Origin: an uncultured Desulfobulbus sp.
Lineage (GTDB): Bacteria; Desulfobacterota; Desulfobulbia; Desulfobulbales; Desulfobulbaceae
Length of the DNA: 64,000 nucleotides
Assembly (NCBI RefSeq): GCF_963665445.1
Contig: NZ_OY762276.1
Location: forward strand, 1,582,001-1,646,000
Reading direction: 5' to 3'
Shown: piece after piece, positions 26,161 through 35,390 of the stretch
Layout: every line of letters begins with the position of its first letter
Numbering within the stretch: position 1 is the first letter of the stretch
Translations under genes and position numbers: made by a program
Notes under the pieces: generated by a model
Told to the model about the DNA's origin: nothing
Databases searched by the model: none
The model's input: only the letters and a program-made list of their open reading frames with translations

Positions 26161-27867
26161 GTGAATACCCAAGATCAAGTCTCCAATACAAGGCAGCTGG
26201 TTCTTTACGCCTGCCTCCTGCTGTGTTTTTATGTGTTTGCCTATCTGCTTCCCCTCGGGGCGCGCGATCTGTTTGTCCCCGATGAAACCCGTTATGCCGA
26301 GGTGCCCCGTGAGATGATCGCAAGCGGCGACTGGGCGGTCCCGCACCTCAACGGCCTGCGCTATTTTGAAAAACCCGCCCTGGGCTACTGGGTACATGCC
26401 GGAAGCCAGCTGCTCTTTGGCGAAAATAATTTTGCAGTGCGTTTTCCTTCGGCCCTCTCTGTTGGCCTTTCTGCCCTGCTGGTGTTCTTTCTGGTTAAAA
26501 GGGCCAGGGGTGGAACGGGAAAAGAAGAGGCGTTTGCCCCGATCGCTGCCACCCTGGTCTTTCTTTCCTGTTTTGAGGTCTTTGGGATCGGCAATACTGC
26601 CGTACTGGATAACCTTTTCTCTTTTTTACTCACCGGCTGCATCACCGCCTTTTACTGGGCCACCGAGGCCAAGCGAGGCAGTCGGCGTGAAAAACTTTGG
26701 CTGATCGTTGCCGGAGTCTTCTGCGGCATCGCCTTTCTCACCAAGGGCTTTCTCGCCCTGGCTGTGCCGGTGCTGGCCCTGGTTCCCTACCTGCTTTGGC
26801 AACGCCGCTTTATCGATCTTCTTCGCATGAGCTGGCTGCCCATTTTTGTCGCCGTGCTGGTCAGCCTCCCCTGGGCAATCCGTATCCATTTGCGGGAACC
26901 CGACTTCTGGAGCTACTTTTTCTGGAACGAGCATATTCGTCGTTTTAACGGAAGTGATGCCCAGCATAAGGAATCCATCTGGTTTTTCCTAATGGCGGCG
27001 CCGGTCTTGGTCTTTCCTTGGACCTTTCTCATTCCCGCAGCCGGTAAAGGAATCAGACAACGCTTTCGGGAGCGGGGAGGCGAGGCTTCACTGCTGAAAT
27101 TTTCCCTCTGCTGGATGTTGGTGCCTTTTTTTTTGTTCTCTCTTTCGCACGGCAAACTGCTCACCTATATTCTGCCTTGTTTCCCGCCCTTTGCTATCCT
27201 CATGGGACTGGGCTTGGTGCAGCTACTGCAAAAAAATGGGCAGAGTAAACTGTTTCGTGGCGGAATAGCGATCAACAGCCTGTTGTTTCTCTTGCTCATG
27301 CTAACCTTTATTGTCCTCCAAGTTCTCGGTTACCATGGCATGCGACCCTATAGCCAGGCCTGGAAGGTCATCATGATCGTCAATGGTTTGCTCTTTTTTT
27401 TGCTGTTCTGCTACTGGTCCTACCAGGGGGAAAATCTTCAAAGTAAGATCTTTTTTACAGGGACATCCCTGTTCTTTGTCTATGTACTTGCGCATTACAC
27501 CATGCCCGATAAAACCGTTGAGGTGAAATGTCCGGGGCCGCTGATTGAAAGAAACGTGCCACTTGTTGCTGAAGGAGATCTGGTGATCTCCGATGACGAT
27601 ACTATCCGTGCAGTCTGCTGGTACCTCAAGCGCGATGATATCTACAACCTAGGCTCTCCGGGGGAGTTGCGCTATGGATTTGGGTATCCACAGGCAGGCA
27701 CGCGACTGATTGATCTCAAGGCTGCAACCGAACTGATAGAGACGCATCGGGGCCACGTCGTTCTTGTTGCCCGGGTTCGAGCCATGAAGCGCTGGCGGGA
27801 TTCCCTGCCCCCTCCTCTTTTTCAGGATTTCAATGGGGAGAAAGGGTATGTGTTTCTTAAATTTTAA
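26161..27867 (+). CDS. arnT: Lipid A aminoarabinosyltransferase ArnT
   Basis: A 568-residue GT-C fold inner-membrane enzyme transferring L-Ara4N from undecaprenyl phosphate to lipid A phosphates. GTG start with GGAG upstream. The first periplasmic loop has RDLFVPDETRYAEVPREM, with the acidic pair expected at the catalytic site, and FEKPALGYWVHAGSQ follows. About twelve TM helices can be drawn to residue ~430, followed by a soluble C-terminal periplasmic domain. Fifth gene of the arn operon. Confidence 0.93.
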   Translation: MNTQDQVSNTRQLVLYACLLLCFYVFAYLLPLGARDLFVPDETRYAEVPREMIASGDWAVPHLNGLRYFEKPALGYWVHAGSQLLFGENNFAVRFPSALSVGLSALLVFFLVKRARGGTGKEEAFAPIAATLVFLSCFEVFGIGNTAVLDNLFSFLLTGCITAFYWATEAKRGSRREKLWLIVAGVFCGIAFLTKGFLALAVPVLALVPYLLWQRRFIDLLRMSWLPIFVAVLVSLPWAIRIHLREPDFWSYFFWNEHIRRFNGSDAQHKESIWFFLMAAPVLVFPWTFLIPAAGKGIRQRFRERGGEASLLKFSLCWMLVPFFLFSLSHGKLLTYILPCFPPFAILMGLGLVQLLQKNGQSKLFRGGIAINSLLFLLLMLTFIVLQVLGYHGMRPYSQAWKVIMIVNGLLFFLLFCYWSYQGENLQSKIFFTGTSLFFVYVLAHYTMPDKTVEVKCPGPLIERNVPLVAEGDLVISDDDTIRAVCWYLKRDDIYNLGSPGELRYGFGYPQAGTRLIDLKAATELIETHRGHVVLVARVRAMKRWRDSLPPPLFQDFNGEKGYVFLKF

Positions 27868-27886
27868 AAAATCTTGCAGGGATACT

Positions 27887-28258
27887 ATGGCAATCTATCT
27901 TCCCCTTATTTTATTCGGTGTTTTTTTGAATGCCGCTGCACAGCTCGCCTTGAAACAGGGCATGCGCCAGATCGGATATTTTGACTTCATACTCGCCAAT
28001 ATTCCGCGAATTGTCTGGGAAGTCGCTGCAAACGGCTATATCTGGGTGGGATTGATCTGTTATGTCGTCAGTGTGGTGGTCTGGCTCCTGGTACTCTCTC
28101 GTGTTGAGGTGAGCTATGCCTACCCGCTGCTTTCGGTGGGGTATATCGTGACCGCCTGCGCCGGTTGGTTCCTGTTTCAGGAAAACATGAGCCCGGCTCG
28201 TTTACTGGGCATTGCTGTCATCTGTCTGGGCGTTTATCTCATTACTCGATCGTCCTAA
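27887..28258 (+). CDS. SMR-family ArnE/ArnF-like flippase subunit
   Basis: A 123-residue, four-TM EmrE-superfamily protein. The ATG at 27887 is chosen because CAGGGA precedes it and TM1 begins at once; this start lies after the arnT stop. Conserved features include ALKQGM in TM1 and RVEVSYAYPLLSVGYI in TM3. In enterobacteria ArnE and ArnF form a heterodimer that flips undecaprenyl-phospho-Ara4N to the periplasm. Only one such gene is present here, so a homodimer, or a partner elsewhere, must be assumed. Confidence 0.85.
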   Translation: MAIYLPLILFGVFLNAAAQLALKQGMRQIGYFDFILANIPRIVWEVAANGYIWVGLICYVVSVVVWLLVLSRVEVSYAYPLLSVGYIVTACAGWFLFQENMSPARLLGIAVICLGVYLITRSS

Positions 28259-28288
28259 CTGGTGTCTGGCCTCTTGAGTATTACCATC

Positions 28289-29680
28289 ATGACTGTGCAG
28301 ACCCGTATTATGCTTTTTATTGTTGGCTCGGGTTTTCTAGCAAGCCTGCTCTTTTCTTTGGTGGTTTTCTATGAAATGGTTGAGCAGCCCTTTAACCTCT
28401 TGGATACAGTCTTGCAGGAGGAGGGAACCAGGGTAGTGCGATCACTTGTTGATTCCCCTGAAACATTGATGACTGAGCGGGGCAGGCAAAATCTTGGGAT
28501 CGATCAATACTGGCTTGAGGTTAGGGGAGCGGTGAATAACTCTCTTATATTTCGCTCAAAGCTTGCTGAGGATATCCCTCTTGTTGCCTTACCGTCCGGT
28601 TCGGTTGCGATTGTACATCCTCAGCTAGAGGGTATTGTTCAAGATCAGCCGTTGGACAAGAACAACCACCCCGTGTTACGGATGATCTCCTTCCTCGTTG
28701 AAAGGGCCGGTCAGCACGTCCGGGTCCAGATAGGGCGGCCAATGGAAAAACTCAATGAGGAAATCGGAGAGGTAGTCTATGGGCTGTTGGCGGGGCTCAT
28801 TTTTTCCACTCTGGTACTCTGTGCGGTGAGCCGATGGGTAGCCAAAAAGATTTTACAGCCGGTGCAGCATATTAAGGAACTTGCCAGGGATATAAGTGAA
28901 CAAAATTTAAGCCGACGAATTCCCTTGCAGGAACACGGTGACGAGATCAGCGAGCTGGCCAGGACAATCAACCTCATGCTTGACCGATTACAGCATTCCT
29001 TTAATCGCCAGCGAACCTTTCTCTATGCCACCTCCCACGAATTGAAAACGCCTTTAGCCTCGATCCGTTTGGCGGTCGATGAAATTTTTTCCAGGGAAAC
29101 GGCAGGGGGGCTGGCCCTGGTCCAGGAAGATCTATTACGAATCAGTAAGCAAAGTTATCGCCTGGAACGGCTGGTCAAGGATCAGTTAACCCTGTCTTCA
29201 TTAGAAATGATGGCCGGGTGCAACCGGAGTCCGGTTGATCTTTCGAGCTTGCTGGGCTCATTGGTGGAAGAGTTTACTGTACTTGCCGAAGAGCGAGGTA
29301 TTGACATGCAGTCCATGATTGAACCGAATTGCGTGGTCCAGGGGGATAGGGAAAAACTCCATCGAGCCTTGGTGAATATTTTCGATAACGCGTTGAAGTT
29401 TACCAGAAAAAGGGGGGGGATTGGAATTTCCTCTGTCTTGAGACCGGATACAGTGGTGATCATCTTTACCAATACGGGGGCAGGTTTGGACGAGGCCGAG
29501 TGTAAAGAGGTCTTTGACCCGTTTTTTCGTGGCGAGAAATCAAGGGCACTCGAGTTCGGTGGTTTTGGCTTAGGTTTGACAATTGTTAAAAAAATTATTG
29601 AACTCCATCAAGGGAGCGTTACTTTCGTGAGTGGTTTGGAGCAACGTACCACAGTCATGCTGCATTTACCCCGTCTGTAG
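28289..29680 (+). CDS. Sensor histidine kinase at the end of the arn operon
   Basis: 463 residues from ATG 28289, or 472 from GTG 28262; no good ribosome-binding site for either. TM1 ~8-30, periplasmic domain ~35-160 with acidic residues, TM2 ~163-185, HAMP, HisKA with FLYATSHELKTPLAS, HATPase with NIFDNALKF, FTNTGAGLD, FGLGLTIVKKII. It starts within 30 bases of the SMR gene, so it is probably co-transcribed with arn. It is clearly a paralogue of the kinase at 30886 (shared FxxSLxVF TM1, small sensor, same core layout). Sensing of cations or cationic peptides as in PmrB is an inference only. Confidence 0.88.
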   Translation: MTVQTRIMLFIVGSGFLASLLFSLVVFYEMVEQPFNLLDTVLQEEGTRVVRSLVDSPETLMTERGRQNLGIDQYWLEVRGAVNNSLIFRSKLAEDIPLVALPSGSVAIVHPQLEGIVQDQPLDKNNHPVLRMISFLVERAGQHVRVQIGRPMEKLNEEIGEVVYGLLAGLIFSTLVLCAVSRWVAKKILQPVQHIKELARDISEQNLSRRIPLQEHGDEISELARTINLMLDRLQHSFNRQRTFLYATSHELKTPLASIRLAVDEIFSRETAGGLALVQEDLLRISKQSYRLERLVKDQLTLSSLEMMAGCNRSPVDLSSLLGSLVEEFTVLAEERGIDMQSMIEPNCVVQGDREKLHRALVNIFDNALKFTRKRGGIGISSVLRPDTVVIIFTNTGAGLDEAECKEVFDPFFRGEKSRALEFGGFGLGLTIVKKIIELHQGSVTFVSGLEQRTTVMLHLPRL

Positions 29681-29830
29681 CAAAACCCCAGTCTAAGGAA
29701 TTTTACACCGATTATTATTGTTTCCGGAGGAATGGTCATCTGGTGAGCTTTTACTCCACTCCATGCTGTACCACTTTTCACCTTTGGTTCGATACCTATA
29801 GTGAATAGCTCTACGAAATGATGGCTCTTT

Positions 29831-30023
29831 TGTCACCGCCGACCAACTTTTGACCCACCATCGGTGGTTGCAGCGCTGCAACCTTTTCCTTCTCAAACCC
29901 CCTCATCCCTTATCTGAAGGGCATTTGAGAAGGAAAAGGTTTTCATTAAATAGCCTTCCAGGCTCAGAGGGGGTGGGTCCGAAAAAACACCCAGGGTGGG
30001 TCAGTTTTTAATCGGTGGTGACA
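29831..30023. mobile_element. 193-bp MITE with exact 8-bp target duplication
   Basis: The ends read TGTCACC ... GGTGACA. The terminal 29 bases pair with 22 matches and both finish in TGACCCACC, a layout seen in IS21-type ends. The element is flanked by GGCTCTTT on both sides (29823-29830 and 30024-30031). Inside is an 18-bp perfect hairpin (AACCTTTTCCTTCTCAAA and its complement, about 29879-29941). No coding frame. It lies between the two paralogous kinases, upstream of the regulator gene. Confidence 0.75.
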
Positions 30024-30208
30024 GGCTCTTTCATCTCTCGTCTAAGAATCTATCTACATAAGGCAGATAAAAAAATGGTGAACAGATAAATTTGGATATT
30101 TTTATCACACTACCAGAGCCATTTTCGACATTCCTCAATCAAATTTTGAATAAAGCCGGTTGAGAGAAACTGAATGTGTTTTATCAATAAAGACAAGAGG
30201 AAATAGAT

Positions 30209-30889
30209 ATGCGGATACTGATTGTCGATGATGAGCCGGAACTCTGCCAGCAGATTGCCAAATTATTAAGAAATCAGAGATATAATGTTGATACTGCCGG
30301 TTCTGGAGCAATGGCTCTGGAGAAAATCTTTATCAATCCTTACGATTTGATCGTGCTTGATATCATGCTGCCGGAAAAAGACGGATTCACTGTTCTTGAG
30401 GAACTGCGAAGCGAAAAAATGGCGGTACCGGTATTGATGTTAACGGCCAAGGGAGATATCTCCGACCGAGTCAAGGGGCTGGATTTAGGAGCAGATGATT
30501 ACCTGCACAAACCTTTTTCTATGGCAGAGCTGTTGGCGCGTATACGGGCGTTATTGCGACGATCTCACCAACAAACAAGCTCACTGCTTTCAATTGGAGA
30601 ACTCTGTCTTGATACCAACACCCATATCGTCACCCTTGGTGGTGAGTCTATCAATCTTACGCCCAAGGAATTTTCCTTGTTGGAATTTCTCCTGTACAAT
30701 CGTAACCGAGCCATTTCCCGTTTCAATCTGGCCGAACATGTTTGGGGAGAAGCTTTTGATCCCTTTACTATGTCGAATAACATTGATGTCCATATCAAGA
30801 ATTTACGAAGAAAATTAAACGACCTATCAGGAGAACTGATTGTGACCGTACGAGGGATTGGTTATATGGCCCGAGATGAACAAGCATGA
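30209..30889 (+). CDS. OmpR-family response regulator
   Basis: 226 residues. The receiver (1-120) has VDDEPE, phosphoacceptor Asp51 in DLIVLDIMLPEKDG, LTAKG and KPFSMAEL. The winged-helix domain (~130-222) has NLTPKEFSLLEFLL and the recognition region NNIDVHIKNLRRKL. AGAGGA precedes the ATG. It overlaps the following kinase gene by four bases (ATGA). Likely regulator of the arn operon from position and from the direct-repeat box before arnB (inference). Confidence 0.92.
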   Translation: MRILIVDDEPELCQQIAKLLRNQRYNVDTAGSGAMALEKIFINPYDLIVLDIMLPEKDGFTVLEELRSEKMAVPVLMLTAKGDISDRVKGLDLGADDYLHKPFSMAELLARIRALLRRSHQQTSSLLSIGELCLDTNTHIVTLGGESINLTPKEFSLLEFLLYNRNRAISRFNLAEHVWGEAFDPFTMSNNIDVHIKNLRRKLNDLSGELIVTVRGIGYMARDEQA

Positions 30890-32286
30890 AAATTCGGCAT
30901 CGTATAACCCTGTGGGTGAGCCTGGCAGGGCTCGGTTCCAGTATTATTTTCTCTTTAATCGTATTTTTCTGGGGGCTGGATAGTCCTTACGAATTTCTCG
31001 ATCAGGAACTGGAAATTCGGGCGCACAGCGTGATTGACGAACTCGGGAGGGAGCAGCAGCGCGGGCTGGAGATTGACAGCACGACCTTGAACAATTTTTC
31101 CCATCTTTATTGGTTGCGGATTTATGATGTTGAAGGAGCGCTTGTTTTTTCCTCTACTATGACTCAAAATGTCGCTCTGCCAATGCGTCCTGGTAACCGG
31201 GGGTATCTTATTCGGACACAGTTACCTCTGCATCGATTTTACGCTGAAGAGGGCGATGAGCCCACTGCTTTTTGGAACAGAGTGTTAAACGTTAAGATTG
31301 GGGAGAAGAAATACCAAATTCATGTGGCAAGGCCCGTGGAAAGCTTGGTGGGCGAATCCATCGAATCGGCAGTGATGATCGGAGCCTCATTGTTGGCCTC
31401 GACCTTGATTTTGATTTTAGTCAGTTATCATGTCGCTGGTAGGATTCTGAAGCCAATTCAGAACATTAACCGGATGATGGTAGAAATCACGGAAAATACC
31501 CTTGGAAAACGTATTCCGCTCAGTGGAAATCATGATGAACTCGATGAATTAACGGGCTCATTGAATTCGATGTTTAATCGGCTCCAATTCTCCTTTCAGC
31601 GTCAAAAAGAGTTTATTGCCAATGCTTCCCATGAATTGAAAACTCCTCTTACTCTTCTTCGGCTCTCCCAGGAAGAAATTCTCCAAGATGCTCAACTGCC
31701 TTCAGTACTGCAAAAAAAATTATTAAGTCAGGAACGGGCCCTTGCAAGGGTCAGTCAGTTGGTCAAAAGTCTGCTCGATCTTTCCCGATTGGAACTCTCC
31801 GATCAACTCAATCGTACCGTTTTTTCGTTCAATGAATTAATTCAATCAGTACTGGATGAATTTAAGCTCCTTTTCCAGGAAAAACAGTTGAGGGTGGATT
31901 GTAGCATGGAAGGGGAATGTTCCTTACGTGCCGATCGGTCAAAAATTCGTCGTCTCTTAATTAATCTTTTTGATAATGCCATCCGCTACAATCAGGTCAA
32001 TGGAGAGATTCGTTGTCAGGTTCTATTTCGTGAGACCACACTCGTATTCATCCTTGCCAATACCGGTTCTGCTATTCCTCCGCAGGATCGCCTGAAAGTT
32101 TTTGAGCAATTCTATCGCTGCGAGCATTCACGAGCAACCCGTCACGGGGGATCAGGACTCGGTCTGACCATTGTACAACGAATTGTGGCCCTTCATAGGG
32201 GGAAGATAGCAATCCTCGATAGTCCGCCGGGGTGGACTATTGTCGAAGTTGAGTACCCGCGGGGCCATGTTGTTGCTGCCTCATAG
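30886..32286 (+). CDS. Sensor histidine kinase, partner of the OmpR-type regulator
   Basis: 466 residues: TM1 ~10-30, a short periplasmic domain, TM2 ~160-185, HAMP, HisKA with FIANASHELKTPLTLL (His ~249), HATPase with NLFDNAIRYN, LANTGSAIP, GGSGLGLTIVQRIV. PmrB/QseC-like size and layout. Translationally coupled to the regulator. Paralogous to the kinase at 28289, giving two sensors beside one regulator. Confidence 0.92.
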   Translation: MKIRHRITLWVSLAGLGSSIIFSLIVFFWGLDSPYEFLDQELEIRAHSVIDELGREQQRGLEIDSTTLNNFSHLYWLRIYDVEGALVFSSTMTQNVALPMRPGNRGYLIRTQLPLHRFYAEEGDEPTAFWNRVLNVKIGEKKYQIHVARPVESLVGESIESAVMIGASLLASTLILILVSYHVAGRILKPIQNINRMMVEITENTLGKRIPLSGNHDELDELTGSLNSMFNRLQFSFQRQKEFIANASHELKTPLTLLRLSQEEILQDAQLPSVLQKKLLSQERALARVSQLVKSLLDLSRLELSDQLNRTVFSFNELIQSVLDEFKLLFQEKQLRVDCSMEGECSLRADRSKIRRLLINLFDNAIRYNQVNGEIRCQVLFRETTLVFILANTGSAIPPQDRLKVFEQFYRCEHSRATRHGGSGLGLTIVQRIVALHRGKIAILDSPPGWTIVEVEYPRGHVVAAS

Positions 32287-32437
32287 AGAGTTAAATTTTC
32301 AAATATAATTTCAGACCTCCAGACCTCGACACTTTCCACCGAGGCAGGCCAAAGAATTTAACACTATGAAATCCAATATGATTTTTGACAGATTATCCGT
32401 GTAAGGTTCAACCGGTTTACGGGGGGGGGATTTCGTT

Positions 32438-32932
32438 ATGATAGCGAAAAATCTAAACGCCTCGATCTACCTCCCCAGGATGACGACCAAGCCTCAACTC
32501 CAAATCCCCCTGGTTCCCGAAGGTACCACCGTTACTTATGTCCACGGCAGCCTTCCCGTGTTCACCCACGATATTGACGACCTGGCCAGGTTTTGCATGT
32601 TCACCAGTCAATTGTATATCAATGGCAGTGCCAGCCAGGCTGAGATCTGTCGGGCTTTTGGAGTCAGCAAGATCAGCGTGTTGCGCAGTGTGAAGCTGTA
32701 CCGGGAAAAAGGGATGGCTGGCTTTTTCGCCCCTCGTGTCTGCCGGGGTCCGGCAGTATTGCCCCCCGAGGTGCAGCAGCAGGTGCACCACCTCCTTGAC
32801 GAGGAACATTCTGTTCCGGATATTGCCAAAGAACTGGAACTGAAAGCCGATACGCTGCACAAGGCACTACGTGCGGGCAAGCTGCGCCGTCCTTTAAAAA
32901 AAAGAGGTGTGCCCGCAGTTGGCCAACGGTGA
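32438..32932 (+). CDS. IS-encoded helix-turn-helix protein (transposase N-terminal part)
   Basis: 164 residues with two HTH-like regions: ASQAEICRAFGVSKISVLRS (~68-87) and SVPDIAKELELKADTLHKAL (~128-147). It probably binds the element ends. The frame ends 34 bases after the A8 run at 32896; the next ORF is in the +1 frame relative to it. A fused product by slippage is possible, as in several IS families, but separate translation is not excluded. Confidence 0.72.
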   Translation: MIAKNLNASIYLPRMTTKPQLQIPLVPEGTTVTYVHGSLPVFTHDIDDLARFCMFTSQLYINGSASQAEICRAFGVSKISVLRSVKLYREKGMAGFFAPRVCRGPAVLPPEVQQQVHHLLDEEHSVPDIAKELELKADTLHKALRAGKLRRPLKKRGVPAVGQR

Positions 32933-34655
32933 CAGCAAGAGCGAACGCAGCCGCAATGACGCGGTCGCCCCCATCGGCATGGGGGTGACGGACAGCGCCG
33001 GCAGGATCCTGGCCAGCTTATTTGGTCAAGGCCCGCCTGAATTGGTCTTCACCCACAGTCTAGATGTGAGCAATGTCGGCGTTTTGCTTGCCCTACCCGC
33101 GCTGTTGAACCTGGGATTGCTCACTCATCTTGAATATCTGTCCCTGCCGGACGGTTATTACCGGCTGGATTCCATTTTAGTGCTGCTCGCTTTTATGGCG
33201 TTGGCCCAGGTTAAAAATATTGTGTGTTTACGGTGCACTCCATCGGGAGAATGGGGCAAGCTGCTCGGTCTTGACCGGATTCCGGAGGCGAAAACCCTGC
33301 GCAACAAAGTGAGGTTACTGACCGAGGGGGGGCAGGCACAACAGTGGAGCGGTGCCCTGAGCCGGGACTGGATGGCGATGTTTCCGGAAACCGCGGGTGT
33401 GTTTTACATCGACGGGCACGTTCGCGTGTACCACGGCAGCCAGACGGAGTTGCCCCGTCATAATGTGGCCAGGCAGCAACTCTGTCTGCGGGCAACCACC
33501 GATTACTGGGTGAATGCCATGGACGGCCAGCCGTTTTTCATGGTGAACCAGCCGGTGGACCCCGGGCTATTGACGGTTCTTGAAGAGAATATCGTCCCCC
33601 GTCTGGAGCGGGAAATTCCTCTTCAGTCCAACCTGTTCCCCTCGACCGATCCCCTGGCGCCCCGGTTCACCCTGGTCTTTGACCGGGAAGGCTACAGTCC
33701 GGGTTTTATGGCCAGGATGCTGAAAAAAAGGATTGCTTGCCTGAGCTACCATAAATATCCCGGCGACGACTGGCCCATAACGGAGTTTACCCCGCACACG
33801 GTCGACTTGATAGCAGGCCAGTGCGAAGAGATGTTCCTGGCTGAACGCGACACACAGCTCGGCAAAAAGTTCACGGTGCGCGAGATTCGCAAGCTGAGCC
33901 CAAGCGGACATCAGACGGCTATTCTCTCCACCGATTTCCGGAAGGATATCAGCCATTGCGCCGCGGCTATGTTCGCCCGATGGTGTCAAGAAAATTTTTT
34001 CAGGTACATGCGCGAACACTACAATCTTGATGGTCTTGCCGACTACAGTACCGGAAATATTCCTGGCAGTACACGGGTGATCAACCCCCAGTATCGGGAG
34101 CTGGACAGCGAGGTGAAAAAACAGGCAGCCCGTCTGGCGCGGAAACGATGCGAATGCAACGCGATCGTGCTCTGTGACGATATCGAGCAGAAGGTTGTAA
34201 CCGCCTATGAAACGAAAAAAGCCGTTCTACAGGAAGAAATCGAGCACCTGGAAGTAGCCTTGGCGGACCTGAAAGCCTGCCGGAAAACAACGCCTCGACA
34301 TGTGCAGTTTGCCGATCTGCCCGAGGAAGATAGATTCAGAATGCTGGGGATGAAAAGCAAGCAATTTATCGACACCATCAAGCTCATCGCCTACCGGGCC
34401 GAGTCCGCCATGACCAATATCGTACGCCAAGCCATGTATCGCCGTGATGACGCCCGCAGTTTACTCCGTAGCCTGTATGCCACCGAGGCCGATATCATAC
34501 CGGACCAAACGGAGCAGAAACTCACGATTAGGATCCACCAACCGGCTAACCGCTGCAGCACTGAATTTATACTGCACCTCATCGGCGAGTTAAACACAAC
34601 CCGAACAGTTTTACCCGGCACTGACCTCCGGTTGTTCTCCGAATTGGTGACATAA
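32907..34655 (+). CDS. IS-encoded DDE-type transposase
   Basis: 582 residues from a GTG at 32907 that has no properly spaced ribosome-binding site (AGAGG abuts it). A DDE triad can be proposed: VFYIDGHVRVY (~170), TLVFDREGYSP (~254) and RWCQENFFRYMREH (~365). The C-terminal 150 residues contain a coiled coil. I cannot place it in a named IS family with confidence. The open frame actually extends upstream to 32898, into the A-run, which suits a frameshifted fusion with the preceding HTH ORF. Confidence 0.78.
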   Translation: MCPQLANGDSKSERSRNDAVAPIGMGVTDSAGRILASLFGQGPPELVFTHSLDVSNVGVLLALPALLNLGLLTHLEYLSLPDGYYRLDSILVLLAFMALAQVKNIVCLRCTPSGEWGKLLGLDRIPEAKTLRNKVRLLTEGGQAQQWSGALSRDWMAMFPETAGVFYIDGHVRVYHGSQTELPRHNVARQQLCLRATTDYWVNAMDGQPFFMVNQPVDPGLLTVLEENIVPRLEREIPLQSNLFPSTDPLAPRFTLVFDREGYSPGFMARMLKKRIACLSYHKYPGDDWPITEFTPHTVDLIAGQCEEMFLAERDTQLGKKFTVREIRKLSPSGHQTAILSTDFRKDISHCAAAMFARWCQENFFRYMREHYNLDGLADYSTGNIPGSTRVINPQYRELDSEVKKQAARLARKRCECNAIVLCDDIEQKVVTAYETKKAVLQEEIEHLEVALADLKACRKTTPRHVQFADLPEEDRFRMLGMKSKQFIDTIKLIAYRAESAMTNIVRQAMYRRDDARSLLRSLYATEADIIPDQTEQKLTIRIHQPANRCSTEFILHLIGELNTTRTVLPGTDLRLFSELVT

Positions 34656-34720
34656 CAAAATCTCTCGAGGTCAGGAGGTCTGAGTCTCCGGTCGGACCGA
34701 ATGCATTTCTTTTCCTCTGA

Positions 34721-34781
34721 GAAATATCCCCCCTTATCGCCTCCCCTTAAAAAAAGGGGCGGCGATAAGGGGGGATATTTC
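34721..34781. repeat. 61-bp near-perfect palindrome
   Basis: A 21-base arm (GAAATATCCCCCCTTATCGC plus C) at 34721-34741 is exactly complementary to 34761-34781, and the inner CCCCTT/AAGGGG also pairs. It starts just past the right end of the two-ORF IS. It resembles intergenic palindromic repeats rather than a terminator, as no T-run follows. Confidence 0.7.
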
Positions 34782-34873
34782 GGACTTCTCTTTGCCTTGA
34801 AACTCAAAAAATCAGTTATTTTTCCCATAGATTCGCCGGAAAAGCCAACAGTATGTAATTTCCCTTGGGTAAA

Positions 34874-34892
34874 CCCCCGGCTTTGCCGGGGG
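34874..34892. repeat. Palindrome CCCCCGGC-TTT-GCCGGGGG
   Basis: A perfect 8-bp stem with TTT loop, followed by ACTCCAACAGTTTGACGG. This arrangement is reminiscent of IS200/IS605-type or REP-like ends. No transposase is nearby. Confidence 0.5.
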
Positions 34893-35228
34893 ACTCCAAC
34901 AGTTTGACGGTTACTGGATTGCAGAAAAGAAACAATTGATTGCGTTCTTGATCGTCTTTGTTGAGATCAACAATGCAAAGAGCATAGGCAAGAATCAACA
35001 CAATTTTTTCTGATGCTTAATTCCCAGATTTCAATGAGGAATCGATCAACGAATACCGGAGCATCAGTTTTTGCTTATACTCACACAAAACAACAAGAGT
35101 CAGAATCGAAAGATAATAGATGCGAACTCGTGATATTTTATTGCTGGATCTTGCCAACAACTTGACCACCAAGGGTGGTCAGTGGATCAGTTGCATATGC
35201 CGCTTTGAGCGGCTCCCAGTCTTTCAAG

Positions 35229-35247
35229 CCACCGGCTTTGCCGGTGG
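35229..35247. repeat. Palindrome CCACCGGC-TTT-GCCGGTGG
   Basis: Same TTT loop and GGC/GCC stem base as the palindrome at 34874, with a changed outer stem. Another small hairpin (GACCACC AAG GGTGGTC) lies at 35162-35178. The remaining sequence from 34893 to 35390 shows no gene and looks like IS debris. Confidence 0.45.
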
Positions 35248-35390
35248 TCTTTGACTTTCAGGTTCATGACTCTTTACCCAACCTTTAAATTTGATTCGTA
35301 CAACAAATCTTCCTACAATGAGAAAACCTCCCTCAGCCGGCCCATTTTTCATCGTCAGCAGTCATCCTCATCCAGGAAGGTGTATTCTCA

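Larger units (their letters stand above)
32311..34683 (+). mobile_element. Two-ORF insertion sequence (family not assigned)
   Basis: A 2373-bp element bounded by 19-bp inverted repeats differing at one base (TCAGACCTCC-A/T-GACCTCGA). No clear target duplication: the left flank ends AATATAATT, the right flank begins GTCTCCGG. It contains a small helix-turn-helix ORF and a large DDE-type ORF, overlapping out of frame near an A8 run. Confidence 0.78.
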
